A DNA stretch of 64,000 nucleotides from the NCBI GenBank assembly GCA_021827865.1, contig JAKAUC010000018.1, positions 1-64,000 on the forward strand. The letters run 5' to 3'. Of this stretch, positions 9,525 to 17,424 are shown in pieces; within the stretch, counting starts at the first letter, position 1; each line of letters opens with the position of its first letter. Position numbers and translations under genes: made by a program. The notes beneath the pieces are model-generated. The model was not told the DNA's origin. It did not search any database and saw nothing but the letters and a program-made list of their open reading frames with translations. This DNA comes from an archaeon (GTDB lineage Archaea; Thermoproteota; Nitrososphaeria; Nitrososphaerales; Gagatemarchaeaceae).

Positions 9525-9878
9525 TCAGTATAGGTTCGCGAGCCTGAAGAAGACCTTCTTCCCGACCCTCTTGCGCGCCAGCGCGCCAAGCCTGACTAGC
9601 TGGTTCAGGTAGATTGTCTCCACGCTTCGGTTTCTTCCTGTCTTCTGACCTACCGCGGAGGCGTCGGCTTCGCCGAGAACCCGCATCGCCTGGAGGGACT
9701 TCGTCAACGAGTTAGGGAGCTCACCGAGCTTCAGGTCGCCCAGGGCCGAACCGGGTTTGGGGAGGGATACTCCTGCCCTGAGCATCTCCTCTAGCGCGGT
9801 GACGCGAGCTTCAAGCCGCTTGAGTTTGCTGGCCGTGTCGTTCCTATGCGTGGTGTTAGACAAATAGAGCTTGGTCAT
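9525..9878 (-). CDS. Winged-helix DNA-binding protein with N-terminal coiled coil
   Basis: The protein has 117 residues from the ATG at 9878; a TTG 6 codons upstream is possible but would run into the putative operator. A short coiled-coil segment (LKRLEARVTALEEML) is followed by a winged-helix-like domain with a KTGRNRSVETIYLNQLVRLG recognition region and a KKVFFRL wing. It is probably a dimeric transcription regulator. Motif copies at 9889-9902 lie just upstream of its own start and at 9923-9936 upstream of the divergent gene, so autoregulation and control of the whole cluster are inferred. Confidence 0.65.
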   Translation of the reverse strand: MTKLYLSNTTHRNDTASKLKRLEARVTALEEMLRAGVSLPKPGSALGDLKLGELPNSLTKSLQAMRVLGEADASAVGQKTGRNRSVETIYLNQLVRLGALARKRVGKKVFFRLANLY

Positions 9879-9888
9879 TGGAGAAGTG

Positions 9889-9936
9889 TTCAACAATTAA
9901 ACCCTCTCCCGAATCCGCGCCCTCAACAGTTAAAAC
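9889..9936. promoter_or_regulatory. Two operator-like half-sites between divergent genes
   Basis: TTCAACAATTAAAC (9889-9902) and CTCAACAGTTAAAAC (9922-9936) match the half-site of the inverted repeat at 8687-8709. One abuts the HTH gene start and the other ends 4 nt before the TTG start of the 513-aa V4R protein. TTAAA could also serve as the TATA core, so promoter and operator may overlap. Confidence 0.55.
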
Positions 9937-9939
9937 GAG

Positions 9940-11481
9940 TTGGGTTGCTCTAAAAGGCGCGCATTGGAGCAGGAAAGGAGTAGCCATCCACTCGCGGAGG
10001 GAGCGCGTGAGGCAAAGCGACCAGGAAAGCTCGTCACTGGGCATCAGATTCTTGACAAGATCCTGACGGTCTACCAGGGCAACTCGATACTGATGCTGGA
10101 CGAGACCTACTCGGAGGCGAGGAACTTCATGCAGCTCATCATAGAGAAATACAATCCGGGGCTGAAATTCGTCGAGATAACGGACAGGATTTCCCTGGCC
10201 AATAGGGAGAACCTAGAAGTCCTCACCGGAGACACTCTTGCAGACAAGGTCTTCAGGGTGAACGCAATCAGGAGGAAGCATGCGGGCGAGATACTAGTCC
10301 ACTCGTATCTGCCGTCGCTCCTGATCAGCCAGCCCCAGGACAACGTCCTGAAGTACGTCGACGGCTGGAAGAACGCTGCGAAGGAGTTCGAGACGGTCGA
10401 AATCTTCCTTATGCCCTCCAACTCCTTCAAGGAGACAGAACGGAAGCTGATCGCGCTTCTGGACTGCCGCGTCGAGTTCAGCGTCACCAGGAAGGACAGC
10501 AGGATGGCGAAGTACTTTGTAATCTCCGGGTGCTGCAGGGCGGAGTTCAACATGAAGGAGTTCGAGTATCTCGTCGAGGGCGACAAGCTCCTCGTTGAGT
10601 GGGAAGGGAGCCTCACTGACAGGCCCGCCCAGATTTCAGAAGGCGCACTGGAAAAGAAGTATGGAGAGATCGTCGAAAAGCCAGCGACATTCATCATACA
10701 GAAGGGGGCCAACTCGGAGAGGGCTGCGCTCACCGTGTCCGACTACACCCTAATCCACCAGATTATCGGGATGTCTGCGGGAGAAGTCAGCGCGCTCTTC
10801 CCCGAAAGGCCAAAGGAGATCCTGCAGCGGCTCGCCAAGTGGGACCTTGCGGGCGTAGTGTCGTTCAAACGCGACTTCTCCAGGTCGGCGGGACCGATTC
10901 CAGAATCCAAGGATGCGGGCTATTCGGTGCTCAACGCGCTTAGGCTCCTTCTCCCTGACAGGCTGGTCGCCTGGAGCTACAAGATGGGGACGCAGGCAGT
11001 CCCGCTGGAGTACTTCGTGGCGAACAGGGAAGCGCTGAGCACGGTGATTGACATGCTCACTGAAAACGCGGCGAACAAAGACAAGAACGACTACTTGAAG
11101 TCGATGCCCCAGATCGAGCGGTCGGTGTTGGAGATGGCCGCGAGGAGGGCGGCGCTGCTGGAGGTGCCGAGGCACCACGAATCCACCGCCGCTGCCGCGG
11201 CCAGGAAATACATTCCCAAGATAATGAGGGTGAGCCTACTGAGCGCATTCATATTGAGGTCGAAGATCGACAAGATCTCTGATACCGAGTACCACATCGT
11301 AGTTCACAACTGCTACATCTGCGGCAATCAGACCACCAAGGTACCCATGTGTTCCTCCGTTTCGGGGGGCCTGGAAGGGGTCTGCGGGACCGTGTTCAAG
11401 CTGAAGGCGGATTGCACCGAGGTCAGATGCAAGGCCCTGGGGGACAGGAACTGCGAGTTCAGACTTCGGCTCTACTCCTAG
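9940..11481 (+). CDS. V4R-domain protein with degenerate KaiC-like N-terminal domain
   Basis: The protein has 513 residues and a TTG start. Residues about 35-200 look like a RecA/KaiC fold: the TGHQILDKIL opening and the strand pattern GNSILMLDETYSE align with a Walker A region but lack the GxxxxGK[ST] P-loop, so ATPase activity is unlikely. The middle part is mostly helical. The last 90 residues are a V4R domain with Cys in VHNCYICGNQ, GVCGTVFKL, a Cys-rich ADCTEVRC and the terminal GDRNCEFRL. I infer a ligand sensor that may pair with the active KaiC homologue next door. No family name is certain for the N-terminal part. Confidence 0.7.
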   Translation: MGCSKRRALEQERSSHPLAEGAREAKRPGKLVTGHQILDKILTVYQGNSILMLDETYSEARNFMQLIIEKYNPGLKFVEITDRISLANRENLEVLTGDTLADKVFRVNAIRRKHAGEILVHSYLPSLLISQPQDNVLKYVDGWKNAAKEFETVEIFLMPSNSFKETERKLIALLDCRVEFSVTRKDSRMAKYFVISGCCRAEFNMKEFEYLVEGDKLLVEWEGSLTDRPAQISEGALEKKYGEIVEKPATFIIQKGANSERAALTVSDYTLIHQIIGMSAGEVSALFPERPKEILQRLAKWDLAGVVSFKRDFSRSAGPIPESKDAGYSVLNALRLLLPDRLVAWSYKMGTQAVPLEYFVANREALSTVIDMLTENAANKDKNDYLKSMPQIERSVLEMAARRAALLEVPRHHESTAAAAARKYIPKIMRVSLLSAFILRSKIDKISDTEYHIVVHNCYICGNQTTKVPMCSSVSGGLEGVCGTVFKLKADCTEVRCKALGDRNCEFRLRLYS

Positions 11482-11514
11482 TCGAATGGTCCGACGACGT
11501 CCCTCCCGAAACAC

Positions 11515-11524
11515 GCATAAAGTG
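11515..11524 (+). promoter_or_regulatory. TATA-like element before mre11
   Basis: GCATAAAGTG is centred about 27 nt before the TTG start at 11546. This spacing fits a leaderless archaeal transcript carrying mre11, rad50 and probably nreA. Confidence 0.45.
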
Positions 11525-11545
11525 AACCTCTCATAAGGGGGGCCG

Positions 11546-12799
11546 TTGCACAGGTTCGCACACATCGCGGATGCGCATCTCGGGGCGCATCGGGAGCCAA
11601 ACCTCCAGAAGCTCGAGTTGCGGACGTTCGACTCGACGATGAAGAAGTGCGTCGAACTCGGCGTGGACTTCATCCTTGTGTCCGGGGACCTCTTCCACGT
11701 GGGGATCCCTGACCTAGGCGTCGTGGATGCGGCGCTGAAGAGTATGATGGAGGTCCAGCGCCGTGGGATACCGATCTATGCTATCTATGGGAGCCACGAC
11801 TACACCCCCAATGGGACCTCGGTCATAGACATCCTCAACACCGCGGGAGTGCTCAGCAACGTGTTCAGGCCGACCTTCGACGGCGACAGCCTCCACCTCG
11901 GAGTGACCGTCGACGAGAAGACCGGGGCGAAGATAGCCGGCATCTCAGCGCGGAAGATAGGCCTCGAGAGCAGGTACTTCGTCGCGCTCGACAGGGGGGC
12001 CCTGGAGGCCGAGCAGGGGTTCAAGATATTCGCCTTCCACAGCGGGCTTACTGAGTTGAAGCCTGGGCACCTCAGCGCCATGGAGTCTGTGGACTCCTCG
12101 CTGCTCCCCAAGGGGTTCGACTATTACGCAGGGGGGCACATCCACGAGAGAGGCGAGTTCAGGCTGCCTGGGCTGGAAAACATAGTGTTCCCTGGCCCGC
12201 TGTTCACAGGCTATGGTCGAGACCTCGAAGCTACGGCCAAGGGGGAGAGGCGGGGATTCTACGTCGTCGAGTTCGACGAGCATGTGAGGAGCAAGAAGTT
12301 CGTCCCGATGAACTCGTTCGAGGGCGTCTTCAGGGAATACGACCTGACGGGACGGAATGCCCCAGACGCGGGATCTATGATCGCGGAGGACTTCAAGGGG
12401 GTCAACGTGGCCGGGAAGTTGGTCGTCGTCAGGGTATTCGGGGAGCTCGCCGGGGGGAGGGCATCAGAGGTAGGGCTGGCGGGGCTGCGCTCCAACCTTT
12501 CCGAACGGGGGGCCATCCACGTCTACCTCAACAGGAACGCCCTGAAGTCGAAGGAGGCGACGGGTCACGTCTTCTCTGGGGAGGAGCCTTCTTCTATCGA
12601 GAGGAAGCTCTTCGAGAGCGAAGCTGGGAAGGTCGACGTGGCGGAAGAGCACCTCCGAGGGCAGCAGGGGGCCGAGGTGGGCATCGAGCTCCTGAGGCTC
12701 TGGCGCCAGCCCCCGAAGCTCGGGGAGACGAAGAAGGACTACGCCGGGAGGATGGTCAGGGAGGGGGTGCACGCGCTGGAGAAGGAGAAACAGAGTTGA
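11546..12799 (+). CDS. mre11: Mre11 double-strand-break repair nuclease
   Basis: The protein has 417 residues and a TTG start. With Rad50 it forms the complex that processes DNA ends for homologous recombination. Phosphoesterase motifs are in order: D9-x-H11, GDLFH (D48), YGSHD (82-85), a FHSG histidine, and GGHIHE. The third motif is normally GNHD. Here the metal-bridging Asn is Ser83, while the catalytic His84 is kept. The stop overlaps the rad50 start by 4 nt, implying translational coupling. Confidence 0.95.
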   Translation: MHRFAHIADAHLGAHREPNLQKLELRTFDSTMKKCVELGVDFILVSGDLFHVGIPDLGVVDAALKSMMEVQRRGIPIYAIYGSHDYTPNGTSVIDILNTAGVLSNVFRPTFDGDSLHLGVTVDEKTGAKIAGISARKIGLESRYFVALDRGALEAEQGFKIFAFHSGLTELKPGHLSAMESVDSSLLPKGFDYYAGGHIHERGEFRLPGLENIVFPGPLFTGYGRDLEATAKGERRGFYVVEFDEHVRSKKFVPMNSFEGVFREYDLTGRNAPDAGSMIAEDFKGVNVAGKLVVVRVFGELAGGRASEVGLAGLRSNLSERGAIHVYLNRNALKSKEATGHVFSGEEPSSIERKLFESEAGKVDVAEEHLRGQQGAEVGIELLRLWRQPPKLGETKKDYAGRMVREGVHALEKEKQS

Positions 12800-14820
12800 T
12801 AATCAAAGAGATCGAGCTCACCAACATCAGGAGCCACGGGCACTCGGTGATCAAGTTCCCGCCAGGCAAGACCCTGCTGGAGGGAGACATAGGCTCGGGC
12901 AAATCCAGCGTGCTGATGGGGATTGAGTTCGCCCTCTTCGGCCTGGGGTCCGAGTCTGGGAGTTCCGTCCTGAAGCTGGGGCAGGACAGCGGCGAGGTGA
13001 GGATGGCCTTCGATGTCGACGGGTCGGAGTACCAAATCACGAGGAGGCTCCAGAGGAAGGCCGGGAAGGTCCAACAATCTGACGGAGAGCTGAAGACGCC
13101 CGGCGAGACGCTCGTACTGTCGCCGAGCGAACTGAAGGAGAGAGTGCTCGAGACGCTCGAGTTCAACGAAGCCCCCGACCCGAAGGCCCAGAGCTGGATT
13201 TACCGCTACGCGGTCTACACTCCCCAGGAGGAGATGAAGAGCATCCTGGCCCTGGCCCCGGAGCAGCGCCTCCAGATACTTAGGCGGGCGTTCAGGGTCG
13301 AGGACTACAAGATCGCTGCCACCAACGCGGACGAGTCAGTGAAACACATCAGAGAAGAGGCCCGGGAACAGGATGGCATCGCCAGGGGGATGGGGGAGCT
13401 CCGCTCTCAGGCGCAGAGGCTGCAGGCGGATGAAGAGAAGCACAAGGCTGATTTGACCCGGCTGGAAGACGCGGAGACAGCGGACGAGGGTCAGCTGCGG
13501 GTGGCGAAGGCGGAAAAGGAAGCCCTGCAGAAGCGCGAGGTCAGCCTGCAGAACGTCAAAGCAGAGAAAGAGTACTATGAGCGGCTTGGGGCGGACGCCG
13601 CGAAGGATGCGGCCGAACTCGGAGACGAAATCGCGGAGCTGAGCGGAAGTCTCCGGGGGCTCGAGGCCGCACTCGCGCGGTCAGAGCTCGGGCGTCCCTC
13701 TGCCGCCAGCTCCCTCCCCGAGCTCAAGAGAAGAGAGAGGACCCTCGAGGCGAAGGCAAGGAAGCTCGCCGAGCTCAAGGCTGCCACCGAGACCAAGCTC
13801 TCGGACTACGAGTCGATAATGAAGAATGGTGTCTGCCCTGTCTGCGACCGGGCGGCTGAGGCTCACGACTTCGAAGACAAGAGGGCGAGGAAGGACGCAG
13901 AGAGGAACCACCTGGCGGAAGAGCTGGCGTCGGTCGAAGGAGAGGCCGAAACCCTGAGGGCGAAGATCGAGCAGGGGGAGGCCTACAAGGACGCGGCGAA
14001 GGAAGTGGCCCATCAGCGGACAGAAAGGTCCAGGCTGAGGTCGGAGATCGAGAAGAAGGAGCAATCGAAGCGCAAGTTCGAGAAGAGGGCGGCCTTCGCG
14101 AAGAACACGCTCCAGCAGCTCGGGGAGCAGCTCGGGGAGCTGGGCGGGCTGGCCAAGGAGATGGAAGCCGCCGACAAGAAGCTGGCACAGTCGGAGGAAA
14201 GGCTCAGGGGCACCAGGGACAGGCTCGTCAGGACCAGGGGGACCGTCGAGTCGGTCCAGAAGAGGCAGACGGAGATCGCCATCGAGGTTATCGCCAAGGA
14301 GGAGGCATCCAACAAGAGCAGGAGGCTCAGGGAGAGGGAGATATGGCTCGAAGACTACTTCGTCCCCACCGTCCGAGTCATCGAGAAGTCGGTACTCGCC
14401 ACCATCAACCAGGAGTTCGACTCTCTGTTCAAGCGATGGTTTGGCATGCTCGTGAACGACCCTGACAAGGAGGTCGGCGTGGACGAGGACTTCACACCGT
14501 CGGTGACGCAGGGTGGATACGAGCAGGACGTGAGGTACCTTAGCGGAGGCGAGAGGACTAGCGTAGCCCTTGCATACCGCCTCGCGCTGAACGTCCTTGC
14601 CCAGAGGGTATCGATCGGCATGAAGTCCAACCTCCTGATACTCGACGAGCCTACTGACGGCTTCAGCAAGGAGCAGCTGGGGACCGTGAGGGAGGTCCTT
14701 GATGATGTGGGGTGCCCGCAGGTCGTCGTCGTGTCGCACGACAAGGAACTGGAGAGCTTCGCCGACCAGATCTTCAGGGTGGAGAAGGCAGGGAGCGAGA
14801 CGGCCGTCAGAGTCCCCTAG
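12796..14820 (+). CDS. rad50: Rad50 SMC-like ATPase, compact form
   Basis: The protein has 674 residues and a TTG start overlapping the mre11 stop. It drives ATP-dependent conformational changes of the Mre11-Rad50 complex. Walker A GDIGSGKSS is near 31-39. A zinc hook CPVC lies at 347-350 in the middle of the coiled coil. The ABC signature LSGGER is at about 582, and Walker B LLILDEPTDGF is close to 613-623. The family is usually about 850-900 aa in archaea, so the coiled-coil arms (about 170 residues each) are short. Confidence 0.95.
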   Translation: MIIKEIELTNIRSHGHSVIKFPPGKTLLEGDIGSGKSSVLMGIEFALFGLGSESGSSVLKLGQDSGEVRMAFDVDGSEYQITRRLQRKAGKVQQSDGELKTPGETLVLSPSELKERVLETLEFNEAPDPKAQSWIYRYAVYTPQEEMKSILALAPEQRLQILRRAFRVEDYKIAATNADESVKHIREEAREQDGIARGMGELRSQAQRLQADEEKHKADLTRLEDAETADEGQLRVAKAEKEALQKREVSLQNVKAEKEYYERLGADAAKDAAELGDEIAELSGSLRGLEAALARSELGRPSAASSLPELKRRERTLEAKARKLAELKAATETKLSDYESIMKNGVCPVCDRAAEAHDFEDKRARKDAERNHLAEELASVEGEAETLRAKIEQGEAYKDAAKEVAHQRTERSRLRSEIEKKEQSKRKFEKRAAFAKNTLQQLGEQLGELGGLAKEMEAADKKLAQSEERLRGTRDRLVRTRGTVESVQKRQTEIAIEVIAKEEASNKSRRLREREIWLEDYFVPTVRVIEKSVLATINQEFDSLFKRWFGMLVNDPDKEVGVDEDFTPSVTQGGYEQDVRYLSGGERTSVALAYRLALNVLAQRVSIGMKSNLLILDEPTDGFSKEQLGTVREVLDDVGCPQVVVVSHDKELESFADQIFRVEKAGSETAVRVP

Positions 14821-14871
14821 GCTCCCGAAAGGTTGCGCCGAGTTTAAGAGGAGAATTCTCCCGATGGCGAC

Positions 14872-16188
14872 GTGCCCCGGCGCGTCACTTGGCTCTCGAA
14901 TGTTATGGCGGCCTCGGTCACCGGACTCGAAGAGGAGGTTGCAAGGTCCATCGAAGTCGTGGAGAGCCCTCCGGCCTGGATGTGCCTCGCGTGCCGAGGA
15001 GCGAAACTCCTCTGTGGTAAGCCCAGGTGCCCCATAATCGTCAAGGCCCAGGCCATGGCGAAGCTCAACGCGTCAATGACGACGAACGAGATTGCCGGCT
15101 CCTCCCCGCCCGGTGTGTTCGTGGGAAGGCTTGGGTATCCCAGGGTGTCCATAGGGCCCATGGTCCCGCCCAGGTTCGGTGACACCTCCGTCCTGGACAC
15201 GCCGGAGGAGTGGCTAGGCAGGTCCATAGACCAGATAGTCGACTACAGATACTCCCTCGTCCGGGGGAACTCCAAGGCGAGCGTCGAAGACGCCCGCGAC
15301 CCGGGGAGGGTCCTTTCGTCGCTCCAGGAGCTCGCCATGGCGGCGAAGCCGGTCGACACAGAGCTGAAACTCACGAAGGCCCCGAGGCGGATACTGACCC
15401 TAAGCGAAGACACCCAGCCCTATGGGCCCTCTGGCCCCCTCGACAGGTTCAGGATAGACAACCCCTCGGTCGACAGGAGGGTGCAGACCGCGTACTACGA
15501 CAGGGACCTTGGGGCGGCAGGCGCGGTAGGGGAGCTGTATAGGAAAGGAGTGCTGGTCACGAGGATCCAGAAGGCGTTCTCCCTGGGGATGTTCGGCATC
15601 GGAGCGAGGAGGAGAATCGTGCCGACTCGGTGGAGCATCACCGCCGTCGACAGCTCCATCAGCCTCGACCTCATAGAGAAAGTGAAGCACCATCCGACCA
15701 TCGATGGGTACCGGGTCTACAGCTTCGGGGTGTACGACAACCAGTACGTGGCGATACTGATGCCCGAGCCCTGGAGGTTCGAGTGGATCGAGGCCTGGTT
15801 CCCGAACACCACCTGGAACCAGTTCACCCGCGAACCGTACATGATCGGAGACTACGAAGAATACTTCGGGAGGACCAAGTACGCCCGGGTCGGCGGCTGC
15901 TACTACTCCACCAGGCTGGCCGTCGGGGAGGCGCTTGAGAGGGAGAGGAGGCAGGCCGCGGCCATCGTGTTGCGGGAGACCTATCCTGGGTTCATCATGC
16001 CGCTGGGCGTCTGGAATGTGAGGGAGAGCATTCGGGCGCTCTTCAGGCAGCCGTTCCAGAAGCATGAGACCTTCAGGAGCGCAATGGATTCGGCGCTGTC
16101 GATGTTGAGGATTTCGAAGGCGAGGTGGAAGAGGGAGAGCGTGCTGATTTCAAGGGAGCTGACCCAGACGAAGATCAGCGCGTTCTGA
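14872..16188 (+). CDS. nreA: NreA-family DNA repair protein
   Basis: The protein has 438 residues and a GTG start. Archaeal Nre proteins take part in DNA damage response and bind PCNA. An N-terminal zinc-finger-like Cys cluster (CLACRGAKLLCGKPRCP) and the conserved SPPGVFVGRLGYPRVSIGPM block identify the family. The extreme C-terminus QTKISAF resembles a PCNA-interacting peptide, as known for this family. It lies 51 nt after rad50 on the same strand, which supports a shared repair operon. Confidence 0.88.
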   Translation: MPRRVTWLSNVMAASVTGLEEEVARSIEVVESPPAWMCLACRGAKLLCGKPRCPIIVKAQAMAKLNASMTTNEIAGSSPPGVFVGRLGYPRVSIGPMVPPRFGDTSVLDTPEEWLGRSIDQIVDYRYSLVRGNSKASVEDARDPGRVLSSLQELAMAAKPVDTELKLTKAPRRILTLSEDTQPYGPSGPLDRFRIDNPSVDRRVQTAYYDRDLGAAGAVGELYRKGVLVTRIQKAFSLGMFGIGARRRIVPTRWSITAVDSSISLDLIEKVKHHPTIDGYRVYSFGVYDNQYVAILMPEPWRFEWIEAWFPNTTWNQFTREPYMIGDYEEYFGRTKYARVGGCYYSTRLAVGEALERERRQAAAIVLRETYPGFIMPLGVWNVRESIRALFRQPFQKHETFRSAMDSALSMLRISKARWKRESVLISRELTQTKISAF

Positions 16189-16232
16189 CGCGCTTTGAAC
16201 GTTAAATCTGAGATCGTGGGAGGAGGAGGGGT

Positions 16233-16928
16233 TTGACCAGACGGATCTTCTGGGACGACGCGTATGTGAAGGAGTTCGACGCCGAGGTGGTGTCCGTTGG
16301 CGGGGACAGGGTGGTGCTGGACCAGACTGCGTTCAATCCTCGTGGGGGAGGGCTGGTCTCGGATACTGGTTCACTGGGGGGGTCGAAGATGCTCGAAGCT
16401 GTAAAGGAAGGTGAGGAGATATTCCACGTCCTAGAGACGGCGGGCGGGCTCTCCCCTGGAGACAGGGTCCACGGAGCACTGGACTGGGATAAGCGGCATC
16501 GGATTATGCGGATGCACACCACGGCCCACATACTCAGCGCGGTCGTCAACGGGGAGACGGGCGCCCTCATCACGGGGAACCAGATCAGCCCTGGAGGCTC
16601 GCGGGTCGACTTCAACCTGGAGGACTTCGACAAGGAGAAGATGTCATACTACATCGACAGGGTGAATGAAGCAGCGGCGAGGGGCCTGGAGGTGAAGTCG
16701 TTCTTCATGAAGAGAGAGGAGGCGCTCGCCAACCCTGGCTTCGTCAAGCTGGCCAACGCGATGCCTCCCTCGTTGGACTTGCTGAGAGTCGTCCAGATAG
16801 GAGACGTGGACATTCAGGCGGACGGAGGGGTCCATGTGAGGAACACCAGGGAGATAGGAAGGGTTGTCGGGGTGAAGACGGAGAACAAGGGCAAGAGCAA
16901 CAGACGCCTTTACTTCACGGTAGAGTGA
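16233..16928 (+). CDS. alaX: Alanyl-tRNA editing protein, AlaX type
   Basis: The protein has 231 residues and a TTG start. It hydrolyses mischarged Ser- or Gly-tRNA(Ala) in trans. The N-terminal FNPRGGGLVSDTG glycine motif and the HTTAH zinc motif are clear. The second zinc motif, often CGGTH, here reads DGGVH, so Asp replaces the usual Cys ligand; His is kept. No synthetase catalytic domain is present and the length fits the medium AlaX class. It follows nreA by 44 nt and may be cotranscribed. Confidence 0.88.
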   Translation: MTRRIFWDDAYVKEFDAEVVSVGGDRVVLDQTAFNPRGGGLVSDTGSLGGSKMLEAVKEGEEIFHVLETAGGLSPGDRVHGALDWDKRHRIMRMHTTAHILSAVVNGETGALITGNQISPGGSRVDFNLEDFDKEKMSYYIDRVNEAAARGLEVKSFFMKREEALANPGFVKLANAMPPSLDLLRVVQIGDVDIQADGGVHVRNTREIGRVVGVKTENKGKSNRRLYFTVE

Positions 16929-16960
16929 ACAGTAGAAAGTCTTAAACGGCGGGGAAGATT

Positions 16961-17206
16961 TTGAGGGAAAGGTTGCGGAGTTCATCTCTCGGTCTCGGCA
17001 TTGTCGGCGTGCTGCTGCTGCTTGCCGGTACTGTGTTCGCGCTCCAGGGGGACGGGATAATCGGAGGCTCGTCCATGACCGGCGTGTCGTTCTGGATCTA
17101 TGCAGGTTCCGTGATAGCAGTGATCGGCGTCATATTCATCGTCCTCGGCTTTGTGCTGACATCAAGGAGCAGGGCAGGCGGGGTCGCCCCGGTGCAGCCG
17201 AAGTGA
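16961..17206 (+). CDS. Small two-helix membrane protein
   Basis: The protein has 81 residues and a TTG start. Two hydrophobic helices (about 10-29 and 45-67) are joined by a short Gly/Ser loop; the tail is basic then polar. I do not recognise a family. It follows alaX by 32 nt and could be the last gene of that transcript. The 218 nt after it show no further gene. Confidence 0.55.
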   Translation: MRERLRSSSLGLGIVGVLLLLAGTVFALQGDGIIGGSSMTGVSFWIYAGSVIAVIGVIFIVLGFVLTSRSRAGGVAPVQPK

Positions 17207-17424
17207 AGGTGTTCGACCTGGCAAGGGCATTTCCCAACCTCGTGTGAGTCAGCCGGGAGCACTTGGTCGGATCAGGTCCGGGGAACCGTGGACCGTACTC
17301 AGAGTTCTCTGCCGGATCTGGAATTGTCCTTCGGTCCACGCATTGGGGTACCCTGGGCCGGCATCGCTACTTCGCGGGCACGTGGACTAGCCCCAAACTT
17401 CCTACCTGAGGCGCCTGAACTCCA

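Noticed and set aside
13681..14739. 352-codon minus-strand ORF opposite rad50
   Set aside because: Leu/Pro/Arg-rich shadow of the coiled-coil coding strand, with no domain content.
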